A DNA stretch of 64,000 nucleotides from the NCBI RefSeq assembly GCF_003337555.1, contig NZ_QPJK01000004.1, forward strand, positions 223,320 to 287,319, given 5' to 3'. Below, in pieces: positions 45,318 to 53,729 of the stretch. Position 1 is the stretch's first letter. The number at the start of each line of letters is the position of its first letter. The translations under genes were made by a program, and so were the position numbers. The DNA comes from Pseudorhodoferax soli. GTDB lineage: Bacteria; Pseudomonadota; Gammaproteobacteria; Burkholderiales; Burkholderiaceae_C. Under the pieces are notes generated by a model. The model saw only the letters and a list, made by a program, of their open reading frames with translations. It was not told the origin of the DNA and made no database searches.

Positions 45318-46307
45318 ATGGACCGTTTCGATGCGATGCAGGCCTTCGCCCGCGTCGTGGAAGCCGGCAGTTTCACCAAGGCGGCCGACACGCTGCACAT
45401 GGGCAAGACCAGCGTCACCCAGCTGGTGCAGCAGCTGGAGGCGCGGCTGCGCGTGAAGCTGCTGAACCGCACCACGCGGCGCGTGCACCTCACGGCCGAT
45501 GGCGCGGCCTACTACGAGCGCGTGGTGCGCCTGCTGGCCGATGTGGACGACGCCGAGACCAGCCTGTCGAGCGCCGCCACCGCACCGCGCGGCCGGCTGC
45601 GCGTGGACGTGCCGAGCCCGCTCGCGCGCACGCTGCTGGTGCCGGCGCTGCCCGACTTCCATGCGCGCTATCCCGAGATCCAGCTCGACATGGGCGTCAG
45701 CGACCGCGTGGTCGACCTGATCGGCGAGAACGTGGACTGTGTGCTGCGCGGTGGCCGCATCGCCAACCCTTCGCTCGTGGCGCGCCACGTGGCCGACCTG
45801 CAGCTGGGCGTGTACGCCGCCCCCGGCTACCTGGCGCTGGCCGGCCGCCCCGACCACCCGCGCATGCTGGAAGACACGCACCACCGCATCGTCGGCTTCC
45901 TGTGGTCGCGCGGTGGCAAGACCTTCCCGTACGCGATGCAGCGCGGCGACGAGCAGGTTCGCGTGCAGGGGCGCCACGCCTTCGCGGTCGACGACGGCAA
46001 CGCCTACCTCGCGGCGGGCCTGGCCGGGCTGGGCGTGCTGTGGCTGCCCGAGTACATGGCCAAAGCGCACCGCGCCAGTGGCGAACTCGTGCCGCTGTTC
46101 GAGGACTGGCGGCTCGACCCCATGCCGCTGTACCTGGCCTACGCGCCGAACCGGCACGTGAGCGCGAAGTTGCGGGCCTTCATCGACTGGACGGTGGCGC
46201 TGCTGGCCGTGCATGCGCCGGTCGGCGGCCACCCTTCCCCGGGCCGCGGGCAGGCCGGCGCCCCAGCACCGGGGCGCGGCCCCAGCGACCGTGGTGCCGG
46301 CCCTTGA
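45318..46307 (+). CDS. LysR-type transcriptional regulator
   Basis: The 329-residue regulator has its helix-turn-helix at residues 4-62 (FARVVEAGSFTKAADTLHMGKTSVTQLV) and a substrate-binding domain with RGRLRVDVPSPLARTLLVPALP and VDLIGENVDCVLRGG. It belongs to the CrgA-like group. It is divergent from the RidA gene with 122 bp between, and probably controls the RidA-SDR-GAF set. A basic, Gly/Pro-rich tail after residue 300 is not part of the fold. Confidence 0.88.
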   Translation: MDRFDAMQAFARVVEAGSFTKAADTLHMGKTSVTQLVQQLEARLRVKLLNRTTRRVHLTADGAAYYERVVRLLADVDDAETSLSSAATAPRGRLRVDVPSPLARTLLVPALPDFHARYPEIQLDMGVSDRVVDLIGENVDCVLRGGRIANPSLVARHVADLQLGVYAAPGYLALAGRPDHPRMLEDTHHRIVGFLWSRGGKTFPYAMQRGDEQVRVQGRHAFAVDDGNAYLAAGLAGLGVLWLPEYMAKAHRASGELVPLFEDWRLDPMPLYLAYAPNRHVSAKLRAFIDWTVALLAVHAPVGGHPSPGRGQAGAPAPGRGPSDRGAGP

Positions 46308-46486
46308 AGCGGGCTGTCTGGGCCATGGGCGGTCGGGCCACCGCGCGGTGGCCCGGCCCCAGGGACGATCCGCGTGTCCCGGCCACCCCTGCCCCCTGAT
46401 GGCACAGGCGAAGAAGGCCCGTGCTTTCATCGCGCAGGCGGTTGCCGCACACTGAACGCCCTTCCACCACCACCAGGAGACCCACC

Positions 46487-46693
46487 ATGTCCAACCATGT
46501 CTACAAGACGCTGGAGCTCACGGGTTCGTCGCCCACGGGCATCGAAGACGCCGTGCAGACCGCCATCGCCAAGGCGCACGAGACCGTGCGCAACATCCAG
46601 TGGTTCCAGGTCACCGAGACGCGCGGCCATGTGGTGGACGGCAAGGTGGCGCACTGGCAGGTGGGCCTGAAGGTCGGCTTCACGCTGGACTGA
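46487..46693 (+). CDS. Dodecin flavoprotein
   Basis: The 68-residue protein forms a hollow dodecamer that stores flavins. It begins [19 protein letters not shown] and contains [14 protein letters not shown] (the Trp stacks on the flavin) and [16 protein letters not shown]. Length and motifs match bacterial dodecins. AGGAGA precedes ATG 46487. It stands alone. Given the many flavin enzymes in this window a role in FMN buffering is conceivable, but that is speculation. Confidence 0.93.
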   Translation: MSNHVYKTLELTGSSPTGIEDAVQTAIAKAHETVRNIQWFQVTETRGHVVDGKVAHWQVGLKVGFTLD

Positions 46694-46734
46694 CGACCAG
46701 GCCGAGCACGGCGATGCCGGACGGCTGACCGCCC

Positions 46735-48867
46735 TCACGCCACGGGCAGCATCCTCTGCGCTTCACGGTGCAGCTGCGGCAATAGCTGCATGGCCAGTGC
46801 CAGCTGCGGCTGGGTCGCTGCGCTCGGCACGAGTTCGGGCACCGCCACGGTGGCCGCCTCGGGCTGCGGCTGGCGCAGGCGCTCGGCCATCGCGTTCAGC
46901 TGCGCACCGAGCGCGGCCGCATCGCGGCGCAGCACCTGGTCCTGCCCATCGCCCGCCAGCGTGCCGCGGTGTGCGCCCAAGGCGGACAGGTAGTTGAGCA
47001 GCGTGTGCGACAGCACCAGGAAGCGGCCACTCGCCTCGAACAGGCGCCGCGCATGGGCGGGCTCCTTGAGCATGGACGCATAGGCGTTCGACAGCGCCGC
47101 GTCGGCGCTGTGGGCGCTGCGCCGCGCGAACCGGTAGGCCAGGTGGTCCTGCTTGCCGGCCCCCGCCTGCGCCGCGATCTCCTGCAGGTACCCGGCCTGT
47201 GTGCGCAAGGCCTGTTCGGCCAGCTGCGGCCATTGGCGCGACTGCCAGTTCGGCAGCACCAGCCACGCGGCGAGCCAGGCCAGACCGCCGCCGACCACCG
47301 TGTCCAGCATGCGCGTGGGAATCACGCCGTCGCCCATGCCGGCCTGGTGGAAGCTGAGCAGCAACAGCACCGTGACCGACGCCGTGGCCCGCGTGTAGTG
47401 GGTATGGCGGCTGCCGAGGAACAGCCCACCGGCCACCACCAGCAGGGCCGACTGCAGCACCGCACCCGGAAACAGGCGGATCGCCGCCCAGCCCAGGCAC
47501 AGGCCGAGCGCCGTGCCGGTGGCCCGCTGCACCATGCGGTGGCGCGTGTCGGCATAGCGCGGCTGGCTCACGAAGACGATGGTCAGCAGCACCCAGTAGG
47601 CATGCGGATCCCGCGTCATGGCCACGATGGCGCTGCCGAGCAGCAGCGTCAGCGCCAGCCGCAACCCGTGCCGCAGCAGCGGCGACTGCCAGTGCAGCTG
47701 CTCCAGCACGCGCTGCCAGGCGGCACGCCAGTCGCGCGGACCGCGGTCGCGCAGTGCATCGCTCGGCCCGCCTTGCAGCGGCTGCTCGAGCCCGGGCAGC
47801 ACGCCGGCCATCGCGGTGAGGTTGCGCCCCAGCTGCTGCACCGCGCCCAGCGCCCGCGCCGCCGCGGGCTGCTGCGGCAGCGGGCCGGCCAGCAGGTGCG
47901 CGATCGCGGCCTGCATGTCCTCGATGGCCCGCGCGGTGCTGCCGGTGTGGACCGGGCGGCCACGGGCCGCGATGGCCTCGGCGAACTTGAGCAGCTGGGC
48001 ACCGAGCTGGGTCAGCACGCGCTGGCAGCGGTACAGCGCGTCCGAATGGAACAAGGCCTCGGCCAGCAAGCCGTAGTCTTCGTGCGAGGAGTTGACCCGC
48101 TCATGGATGTCCTGCGCCGCGAGGTACTGGCGCATCGCCAGCTGCAGCCAGACCGGGCGCGGCCCATCCCCCTCGGGCAGGCGGCTGAACAGGCTCTCCT
48201 TGGTGGCCGTCAGGGCCAGCACCACGCGGCCGTTGTGCAAGGCCAGCGCCATGCGGCGTCCGGCCAGGTCGACGTCACGCACAGGCTCCAGCAGCTGGGC
48301 CTTCAGGCGCAGCTGCTCGCCGAGCAGGGCATACAGGCGCGACATGCGGTGGCGCAGCGTGGCGCGCGGCAGCAGCGCTGCCCACATCACCGACACCACG
48401 CCGTACCAGGCGGCACCGAGCAGGAGCAGCACCAGGGCCCGGTCGGTGCGGCCCTGGCGTCCCAGCATCGCGATGTAGATGGCGAACACCAGCACCGCCA
48501 GCGCCACCGCGCGGTAGCGTTCGCCCAGCGCGCCGACCAGCGTCAGCGCCAGCGCCGCGGCGGCCAGCACCAGAGCCTGCAACAAGGGCGCCGGCTGGCT
48601 GGCCTGCACCGCCAGGCCGACCGCCGCAAACGCCGCCAGCGCCAGCAACTGCGCGCGCAGCCGGCCGCGCCAGCCGTCGTCGGATTCGGCCAAGGCACTG
48701 GCGATCACCCCCAGCATGGCCGGCATGAAGGCCAGCTCCCAGCCGGCCCACCAGCCCAGCAGCAGCACGCAAAGCAGTGCCAGGAAGGCGCGCAAGCCGC
48801 GGGCCACGCCCTCGTGGTTGCGCGTGCGGCTCCAGGTGACGCGCCAATCCAGGCCTGGTGCGCTCAC
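46735..48867 (-). CDS. FUSC-family membrane protein (YccS-like)
   Basis: The 710-residue protein has two blocks of five to six helices (about 20-180 and 395-530), each followed by a cytoplasmic helical region. That is the FUSC/aromatic acid exporter-like layout seen in YccS and YhfK. LRLALTLLLGSAIVAMTRDPHAYWVLLTIVFVSQP is the typical start of the second block. Members are thought to export aromatic acids or other small molecules. GTG 48867 is the first start that precedes the first helix. No membrane fusion partner is present, as is usual for the YccS group. Confidence 0.85.
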   Translation of the reverse strand: MSAPGLDWRVTWSRTRNHEGVARGLRAFLALLCVLLLGWWAGWELAFMPAMLGVIASALAESDDGWRGRLRAQLLALAAFAAVGLAVQASQPAPLLQALVLAAAALALTLVGALGERYRAVALAVLVFAIYIAMLGRQGRTDRALVLLLLGAAWYGVVSVMWAALLPRATLRHRMSRLYALLGEQLRLKAQLLEPVRDVDLAGRRMALALHNGRVVLALTATKESLFSRLPEGDGPRPVWLQLAMRQYLAAQDIHERVNSSHEDYGLLAEALFHSDALYRCQRVLTQLGAQLLKFAEAIAARGRPVHTGSTARAIEDMQAAIAHLLAGPLPQQPAAARALGAVQQLGRNLTAMAGVLPGLEQPLQGGPSDALRDRGPRDWRAAWQRVLEQLHWQSPLLRHGLRLALTLLLGSAIVAMTRDPHAYWVLLTIVFVSQPRYADTRHRMVQRATGTALGLCLGWAAIRLFPGAVLQSALLVVAGGLFLGSRHTHYTRATASVTVLLLLSFHQAGMGDGVIPTRMLDTVVGGGLAWLAAWLVLPNWQSRQWPQLAEQALRTQAGYLQEIAAQAGAGKQDHLAYRFARRSAHSADAALSNAYASMLKEPAHARRLFEASGRFLVLSHTLLNYLSALGAHRGTLAGDGQDQVLRRDAAALGAQLNAMAERLRQPQPEAATVAVPELVPSAATQPQLALAMQLLPQLHREAQRMLPVA

Positions 48868-49104
48868 GGCTGCGTTCCCGCCGGGCAGCCGGGCTTGGGC
48901 GCGCGGAACCAGGTGGGGGCGAAGGCATCGGACTGGCAGTGAAACGATGGCATGCGGACGGCACTGGAATGCCGCTGAGCTTAGCGCGAACCCTCCCAGC
49001 GCCCGGCCACGGCTCTGCCCCTGCTCTCGCTGCTGGCCTGCGGCGCTGCCTGGGCCCAGCAGGCCCCGCCCCCGGCGCCGGCCGCGGTCACCCCACCCGG
49101 CCAC

Positions 49105-49398
49105 ATGCTGGCCGAGATCCAGGTCATCCCGCGGCCGGTCGGCACGGCGGACGCCCGCTACAAGCACGTGGACGCGGCCATCGCCGTGATCCAGGCGTCG
49201 GGCCTGCGCTACGAAGTTCCCGGCCTGGGGACGGTGGTCGAAGGCCCGCCGGAGAAGGTCTGGCCGCTGCTGCAGGCCGTGCACCAGGCCACGCTGGAGG
49301 CCGGTGCCGAGCGCACGCTCAGCATCATCAAGGTCTCCAGCGGCGCGCAGGCAGGCGGGCCGCGCGTCGAAGACCTGGTGCGCAAAGTCCGCCAGTGA
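49105..49398 (+). CDS. MTH1187-type thiamine-binding protein, possibly exported
   Basis: The 97-residue protein begins MLAEIQVIPRPVGT and has HVDAAIAVIQASGLRYEVPGLGTVVEG and a VHQATLEAGAERTLSIIKV segment, matching the MTH1187/YkoF-like thiamine-binding family. In the same frame, directly upstream, lies a signal-peptide-like sequence (LPLLSLLACGAAWAQ, about 49015-49059) with no ATG or GTG start, and a stop at 48982. An ATG at 48970 is in another frame. So the export signal either uses a CTG start or was cut off by a frameshift; see findings. Regular members are cytoplasmic. Confidence 0.75.
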   Translation: MLAEIQVIPRPVGTADARYKHVDAAIAVIQASGLRYEVPGLGTVVEGPPEKVWPLLQAVHQATLEAGAERTLSIIKVSSGAQAGGPRVEDLVRKVRQ

Positions 49399-49404
49399 GC
49401 CGGC

Positions 49405-49530
49405 TCAGTCTTCCGCCAACAGTTCGAACAGGATGTCCAGGTCGCGGAAGCGCAGCAGCGGCATCTTGACCGGAACGCCGGACGCGAAGGCCTGGCGCAT
49501 CTGCACGGCGAGTGTCTCGAGGTCTGGCAT
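49405..49530 (-). CDS. Small protein, 41 residues, unknown function
   Basis: A very short gene begins MPDLETLAVQMRQAF and ends with a DILFELLAED segment. AAGGAAGGAGAT lies just before ATG 49530, an excellent ribosome-binding site. It is amphipathic with an acidic end. It is convergent with the thiamine-binding gene, 6 bp between the stops. No family is recognised, but the translation signals are much better than for chance frames. Confidence 0.55.
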   Translation of the reverse strand: MPDLETLAVQMRQAFASGVPVKMPLLRFRDLDILFELLAED

Positions 49531-49841
49531 GGCATCTCCTTCCTTGGGAATGGCCACCGGCCCTGCAGGCAGCACCGGGGCGTGACGTGACCATGCACCC
49601 GTGCCTTCGGCGCGTGCGTAGGCCTGCACCCGGCAGCGCCGACATCCGACAGGCGACCTGCAGGCCGGCGTGCGCGACGGGCGCGTGGTCCCCCGCCGAC
49701 AGACAGCGCCCCACGCACGCGCGAGACTGGCCCGCACCGGCCGCGATCGGCCAGGGGAATTGTTCCGGGCGATTGGCCCAGGCGATTAACCCAGGTTAAT
49801 GCAGCGCGCGCCGTCCTGCCCAATGATCCGGAGGTACCGCC
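49531..49841. other. Regulatory region before the first Crp/Fnr-type gene
   Basis: 311 bp without a gene. It holds the promoter of the 41-residue gene on the minus strand and, near its right end, the palindromic operator at 49786. The rest shows no clear signal. Confidence 0.45.
49786..49799. promoter_or_regulatory. Palindromic operator TTAACCCAGGTTAA before the first Crp/Fnr-type gene
   Basis: Identical over 17 bases (with TGC after it) to the site at 13753 before the cyclase operon. It ends 42 bp before ATG 49842, a position compatible with autorepression or autoactivation. Confidence 0.65.
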
Positions 49842-50597
49842 ATGCTGACCCGAAATGTGCTGCGCAACCGCACCGAAGACTTCACGGACGAAGAGCGTTC
49901 GGTGTTGGAATCTGCCGTCGGGCGCACGCAGACCCACGCCGCAGGGCAGACGGTGGTCCGCCAACGCTGCGTCGTGGACACCAGCACGGTGCTCGTCCAG
50001 GGCCTGATGACGCGCCACGTGCATGCCGCCGATGGCCGCCGCCACCTGGTCGCCGTGCATGTGCCGGGCGACTTCGTCGACCTGCACGCCTACGTGCTCA
50101 AGCAGCTGGACCACGACCTGGGCGCGCTGACCGATGTGACGGTGGCGCTGGTGCCGCATGCTGCGCTCGATGCCATCCAGGCGCGCCATCCGCAGATGGC
50201 CAAGCGCCTGTGGTTCCTCACGCTGCTCGACGCCGCCATGCACCGGCAGTGGGTGATACGCCTGGCAAGCCTCAGCGCCTTGCAGCGCGTGGCGCATTTC
50301 CTGTGCGAGATGAATGCCAAGCTGCTGGCGATCGGGCAATCGGACGGCCAGCGCTTCCTGCTCCCCATGACGCAGACGGACGTCGGCGAGGTCTGCGGCC
50401 TTACCAACGTCCATGTCAGCCGCGTGCTGCGCCAGCTGCGCGAGATGGAGCTGTGCAGCTGGCGCGGCGCGCAGGTGGTGGTGCACGACCCGGTGCGGCT
50501 TGCCGCCGCAGGCCTGTTCGCACCGGACTATCTGTATCTGAACCCAGCCATGTCGCTGCGCGTGGCCGGTGACACGGGAGATGCGAATGTCCGATGA
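49842..50597 (+). CDS. Crp/Fnr-family transcriptional regulator (first paralogue)
   Basis: A 251-residue regulator with a cyclic-nucleotide-binding-like beta roll (about 30-125; VPGDFVDLHAYVLKQL), a dimer helix and a Crp-type winged helix (about 165-235). The recognition helix is GLTNVHVSRVLRQLRE. Compared with Fnr (E209, S212, R213), the Ser and Arg are kept but Glu is replaced by Val. There is no N-terminal Cys cluster, so it is not an Fnr-type oxygen sensor. The cAMP pocket is not clearly conserved. Its close paralogue is at 51295. The C-terminal PDYLYLN is shared by both. Confidence 0.88.
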   Translation: MLTRNVLRNRTEDFTDEERSVLESAVGRTQTHAAGQTVVRQRCVVDTSTVLVQGLMTRHVHAADGRRHLVAVHVPGDFVDLHAYVLKQLDHDLGALTDVTVALVPHAALDAIQARHPQMAKRLWFLTLLDAAMHRQWVIRLASLSALQRVAHFLCEMNAKLLAIGQSDGQRFLLPMTQTDVGEVCGLTNVHVSRVLRQLREMELCSWRGAQVVVHDPVRLAAAGLFAPDYLYLNPAMSLRVAGDTGDANVR

Positions 50598-50793
50598 ACC
50601 CCGCTTCCTCAAACCCTGCACAGACCCCGGACAGGCCAGTGCCGAGAACGGCGTGGTGATCCTGGACGGCCCTGACGGTGTGGCCGTCACGATGACGGCC
50701 GATGCGGCCGAGCAGACCGCCGACAGCCTGCGTGCCGCTGCCATGCAGGCCCGCGCGGAAGCCGCCCGACAGCGGGACGGTCTGCGCGATTGA
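50587..50793 (+). CDS. Small protein, unknown function
   Basis: The 68-residue acidic protein begins MSDEPRFLKPCTDPGQASAE and ends in a helical, Ala/Arg-rich segment (AADSLRAAAMQARAEAARQ, approximate). It overlaps the end of the first Crp/Fnr-type gene by 11 bp, and its stop overlaps the TTG of the next gene. Upstream GGAGAT supports ATG 50587. It could form a coiled coil at the C-terminus. No family recognised. Confidence 0.6.
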   Translation: MSDEPRFLKPCTDPGQASAENGVVILDGPDGVAVTMTADAAEQTADSLRAAAMQARAEAARQRDGLRD

Positions 50794-51203
50794 AGCTGCA
50801 CGCCTGGGCCTGGGGCGCCGTTCTTTCCGTGGCCCAGGCCACCACCACGCCATGGCTGACCGTGGCCGGCGACCCCGCTGACCCGCTGGCCGACACGATC
50901 CAGGTGAACCCCTTGTTCGTGCTGAAGGACGGCCCGCGGCGAACCATGGAAGTGCGCGTCAGCCGCAGCGAGGAGCGGACCAGCACGGACGGCATCCGGT
51001 TCCGCTCGTTCCACGGCCTGGTTGCGTTCGACTGCGAGGCGCGTGTCGCGCGCTTCGTCAGCAGCCAGTTCTACAGCGCGCCGCTGTGGCGCGGCCCTGG
51101 CACCCAGATGGACTACCCGCTCACGGTGTGGCGACCGGTGGAGTTCCGTGGCTTCCAGCCCAATCCGCGCGACCGGGTCGTGCAGGCCGCGTGCAGCCCT
51201 TGA
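50790..51203 (+). CDS. Exported surface-adhesin E-like protein
   Basis: The 137-residue protein has a signal peptide (AWAWGAVLSVAQA). The C-terminal half, GLVAFDCEARVARFVSSQFY, then WRPVEF and a closing AAC, follows the pattern of surface-adhesin E domains (FDC..R..R..S..FYS...WRPV...AC). Two Cys could form a disulfide. TTG 50790 overlaps the previous stop, indicating coupling. It completes a small operon with the first Crp/Fnr-type gene. Function unknown; periplasmic or outer-membrane location is inferred. Confidence 0.55.
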   Translation: MKLHAWAWGAVLSVAQATTTPWLTVAGDPADPLADTIQVNPLFVLKDGPRRTMEVRVSRSEERTSTDGIRFRSFHGLVAFDCEARVARFVSSQFYSAPLWRGPGTQMDYPLTVWRPVEFRGFQPNPRDRVVQAACSP

Positions 51204-51233
51204 CGGGCGGACTTGCAACAAATCCGGCGCAAA

Positions 51234-51247
51234 TTAATCCACGTTAA
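51234..51247. promoter_or_regulatory. Palindromic operator TTAATCCACGTTAA before the second Crp/Fnr-type gene
   Basis: Two mismatches from the sites at 13753 and 49786, with the flanking TGC kept. It ends 47 bp before ATG 51295, nearly the same place as in the first paralogue. Confidence 0.6.
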
Positions 51248-51294
51248 TGCGCACCACAGGTTCCTGGTCGACCATCGCGGCGCCCAGACTTGTC

Positions 51295-52047
51295 ATGCTG
51301 ACCCAGAACGTTTTACGCAACCGCACTGCCGAAGTCACGGAGTCAGAACGTGCCATTCTCGAAAAGGCCATCTCGCACACCCGCAGCTACGCCGCTGGCC
51401 AGACCGTGGTGCGCCAGGACGCCACCGTGGGCGCCAGCACCCTGCTGGTCGAAGGCCTGATGACACGCCATGTGGACGCCAGCGATGGCCGGCGCCACCT
51501 GGTGTCCATCCACGTCCCCGGCGACTTCGTCGACCTGCACGCCTATGCGCTCAGGCAGCTGGACCACGCCGTGGGCGCGCTCACCGACTGCGTGGTGGCC
51601 GTGTTCCCGCACGAGGCGCTGCGCCGGATCGAGAAGCAGCACCCGCGCCTCACGCGCCGGCTGTGGTTCTCGACCCTGCTGGATGCGGCCACGCACCGCC
51701 AGTGGGTGGTCCGGCTGGCCAACCTCAACGCGTTGCAGCGCGTCGCCAACTTCCTGTGCGAGATGAACGCGCGCCTGCTGGCCATCGGCCGCTCCGACGG
51801 CATGCGCTTCGAGCTGGCCATGACGCAGGCCGACATCGGCGATGTCTGCGGCCTCACCAACGTGCACGTGAACCGCGTGGTGCGCCAGCTGCGCGAGCGC
51901 GAGCTGTGCAGCATCCGCTCGGCGCAGGTGCAGATCCTCGACCCGCAGGGCCTGGCCCGTGCCGGGCAGTTCAGGCCCGACTACCTGTACCTCAACCAGC
52001 CCACGGCATCGCGGGCAGTGGGCAGCGGCGCGCCCGCCACGCCCTGA
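51295..52047 (+). CDS. Crp/Fnr-family transcriptional regulator (second paralogue)
   Basis: The 250-residue paralogue of the regulator at 49842 matches it along the whole length, from MLTQNVLRNRT to PDYLYLN. The recognition helix is GLTNVHVNRVVRQLRE, with Asn in place of the Ser of the first copy. A longer frame begins at ATG 51247 inside the operator; the ATG at 51295 aligns with the first paralogue and is chosen. The pair probably arose by tandem duplication including the operator. Heterodimers are possible. Confidence 0.88.
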   Translation: MLTQNVLRNRTAEVTESERAILEKAISHTRSYAAGQTVVRQDATVGASTLLVEGLMTRHVDASDGRRHLVSIHVPGDFVDLHAYALRQLDHAVGALTDCVVAVFPHEALRRIEKQHPRLTRRLWFSTLLDAATHRQWVVRLANLNALQRVANFLCEMNARLLAIGRSDGMRFELAMTQADIGDVCGLTNVHVNRVVRQLRERELCSIRSAQVQILDPQGLARAGQFRPDYLYLNQPTASRAVGSGAPATP

Positions 52048-52052
52048 CCGGC

Positions 52053-52298
52053 ATGCACAGTCCGCGCACCCGCATGGAGCTGCTGCGCTGCCGCGACGCC
52101 CTGGCGGCGGCCGAAATGTCGGACGACCTGCGCGAGCTGGCCGACGACCTGCTGGACCGGCTCATGGGCATGCACGACGCGCGGCGACTCAACGGGCCGG
52201 TCTTCCTGCTGGCGCTGGACTCGCTGGAACTCGTGCCCGGGCTGCAGGCCTCGGTGCAGGCGCTGCGTGCAGCGGTCCACCGCGAAGTGGTGGGCTGA
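52053..52298 (+). CDS. Small helical protein, unknown function
   Basis: The 81-residue protein starts 5 bp after the second Crp/Fnr-type gene. It is rich in Leu, Asp and Arg (ELLRCRDALAAAEMSDDLRELADDLL) and looks fully helical. It is not similar to the 68-residue protein at the matching place after the first paralogue. No family recognised. Confidence 0.55.
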   Translation: MHSPRTRMELLRCRDALAAAEMSDDLRELADDLLDRLMGMHDARRLNGPVFLLALDSLELVPGLQASVQALRAAVHREVVG

Positions 52299-52396
52299 CG
52301 CCGCGCACCACCGCGTCCACGGGCCATCCGGCCCGGGCCCGCCGCCCGGCCGCGCGCGGCAGTCTGAGACGCCATATGCGCACCGCGTCTTAGCAA

Positions 52397-52439
52397 GCGC
52401 GAAACGCTTCTACCGGTGGGTGGCGCGCGCCGGCACACT
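52397..52439 (+). promoter_or_regulatory. Degenerate copy of the sulfur-regulon promoter signature
   Basis: GCGC-N6-CTTCTAC, then 20 bases, then CACACT, ending 32 bp before ATG 52472. The order matches the other five sites, but sequence and spacing are weaker. Confidence 0.3.
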
Positions 52440-52471
52440 GGCCCGTCCACGGCCTTTCGCGCACCCGCACC

Positions 52472-53704
52472 ATGACCCAACTCCACCTTGCCTGGGGCGC
52501 TGCGCCCAGCCCCCGCTACGAGGCCCTGGCCCAGCGCTTTCGCCCCGTGTTCGAACGGATCCGCGGCACCGCGGTCGAGCGCGACCTGAAGCACCGAATG
52601 CCGCACGAGGAGCTGCACTGGCTGCGCGCCGAAGGCTTCGCCAGGCTGCGCCTGCCCGTCGAGCAGGGCGGCACGGGCGCCACGCTGACCGAGTTCTTCG
52701 GCCTGCTGGTCGAGCTCGGCGCGGCCGACACCAATGTGGTCAATGCGCTGCGTGCGCACTTCGGCTTCACCGAGGACGTGCTGAACGCCGGGGCGGCCGA
52801 GTTCCGCACCCACTGGCTGGCCAGGATCGCCGAAGGGCAGACCATCGGCTCGGGCTTCTCGGAATCGGGCGATGCCAAGGTCGGAAGTTTCGCCACCAGG
52901 CTCACGCGCGATGCCCAGGGCCAGCTGCGCCTGTCGGGTCGCAAGTTCTACACCACCGGCTCGCTCTTCGCCGACTGGATCAACACCGCGGCCGACGACG
53001 AGCATGGCCAGCCCACGCTGGTGCTGGTGCCGCGCAAGGCCAGCGGCGTGCAGGTCGACGACGACTGGGACGGCTTCGGCCAGGCGCTGACGGCCAGCGG
53101 CACCGCGCACTTCGACCAGGTGGCGATCGAGCCGGCCTGGGTCAACCCGGCCAAGACGCGCTTCGCCTACTCCTCGCCCTACTACCAGCTCGTGCACCTG
53201 GCCTCGCTGGCCGGCATCGCGCGGGCGCTGTCCGAAGACCTGGCGCAGCGCGTGCGCGAACGCACGCGCACCTACAGCCACGCCAATGCCGAGCGCAGCG
53301 CGCAGGACCCGCAGGTGCTGCAGGTGGTGGGCCGCGTGCACGGCGCGGCCTACGCGGCCAATGCCATCGTGCAGCAGGCCGCGCGCGCGCTGGAGCTGGC
53401 CTGGCAATCCTCGCAAGTGCGCACGCTGGACGCCGCCCAGCGCGAGCAGGCCAATGTGCTGGCCCATGTGGAGGTCGACCAGGCCGTGCCCGTGGTCACG
53501 CAGCTCGTGCTGGACGCCAGCACCCAGCTGTTCGACGCGCTGGGCGCCTCGGCCGCGCTGCGCCCGGCCGGTCTGGACCGCTACTGGCGCAACGCGCGCA
53601 CCATCGCATCGCACAACCCGCGCGTGTACCGCGAGCGGCAAGCCGGCGACTACGCCGTCAACAGCACGCCGCCGCCGACCTACTCCCGCGTCGGCACGGC
53701 CTGA
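52472..53704 (+). CDS. SfnB/DszC-type flavin-dependent monooxygenase (acyl-CoA dehydrogenase fold)
   Basis: A 410-residue protein with the acyl-CoA dehydrogenase fold. FARLRLPVEQGGTGATLTEFF, LSGRKFYTTGSLFADWINT and NARTIASHNPRVYRERQAGD follow the SfnB/DszC pattern. These FMNH2-dependent enzymes oxidise organic sulfides, sulfones or related heteroatom compounds. The enzyme needs an external flavin reductase; MsuE at 38.3 kb is the candidate. It is the first gene of the 52.5-59.4 kb block and lies 25 bp before a paralogue. Confidence 0.84.
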   Translation: MTQLHLAWGAAPSPRYEALAQRFRPVFERIRGTAVERDLKHRMPHEELHWLRAEGFARLRLPVEQGGTGATLTEFFGLLVELGAADTNVVNALRAHFGFTEDVLNAGAAEFRTHWLARIAEGQTIGSGFSESGDAKVGSFATRLTRDAQGQLRLSGRKFYTTGSLFADWINTAADDEHGQPTLVLVPRKASGVQVDDDWDGFGQALTASGTAHFDQVAIEPAWVNPAKTRFAYSSPYYQLVHLASLAGIARALSEDLAQRVRERTRTYSHANAERSAQDPQVLQVVGRVHGAAYAANAIVQQAARALELAWQSSQVRTLDAAQREQANVLAHVEVDQAVPVVTQLVLDASTQLFDALGASAALRPAGLDRYWRNARTIASHNPRVYRERQAGDYAVNSTPPPTYSRVGTA

Positions 53705-53729
53705 TTTCCCTCTCCCACACCGCCCCCGC

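Noticed and set aside
51247-51294. Earlier start of the second Crp/Fnr-type gene
   Set aside because: It would begin inside the palindromic operator, and the extra 16 residues are absent from the paralogue.
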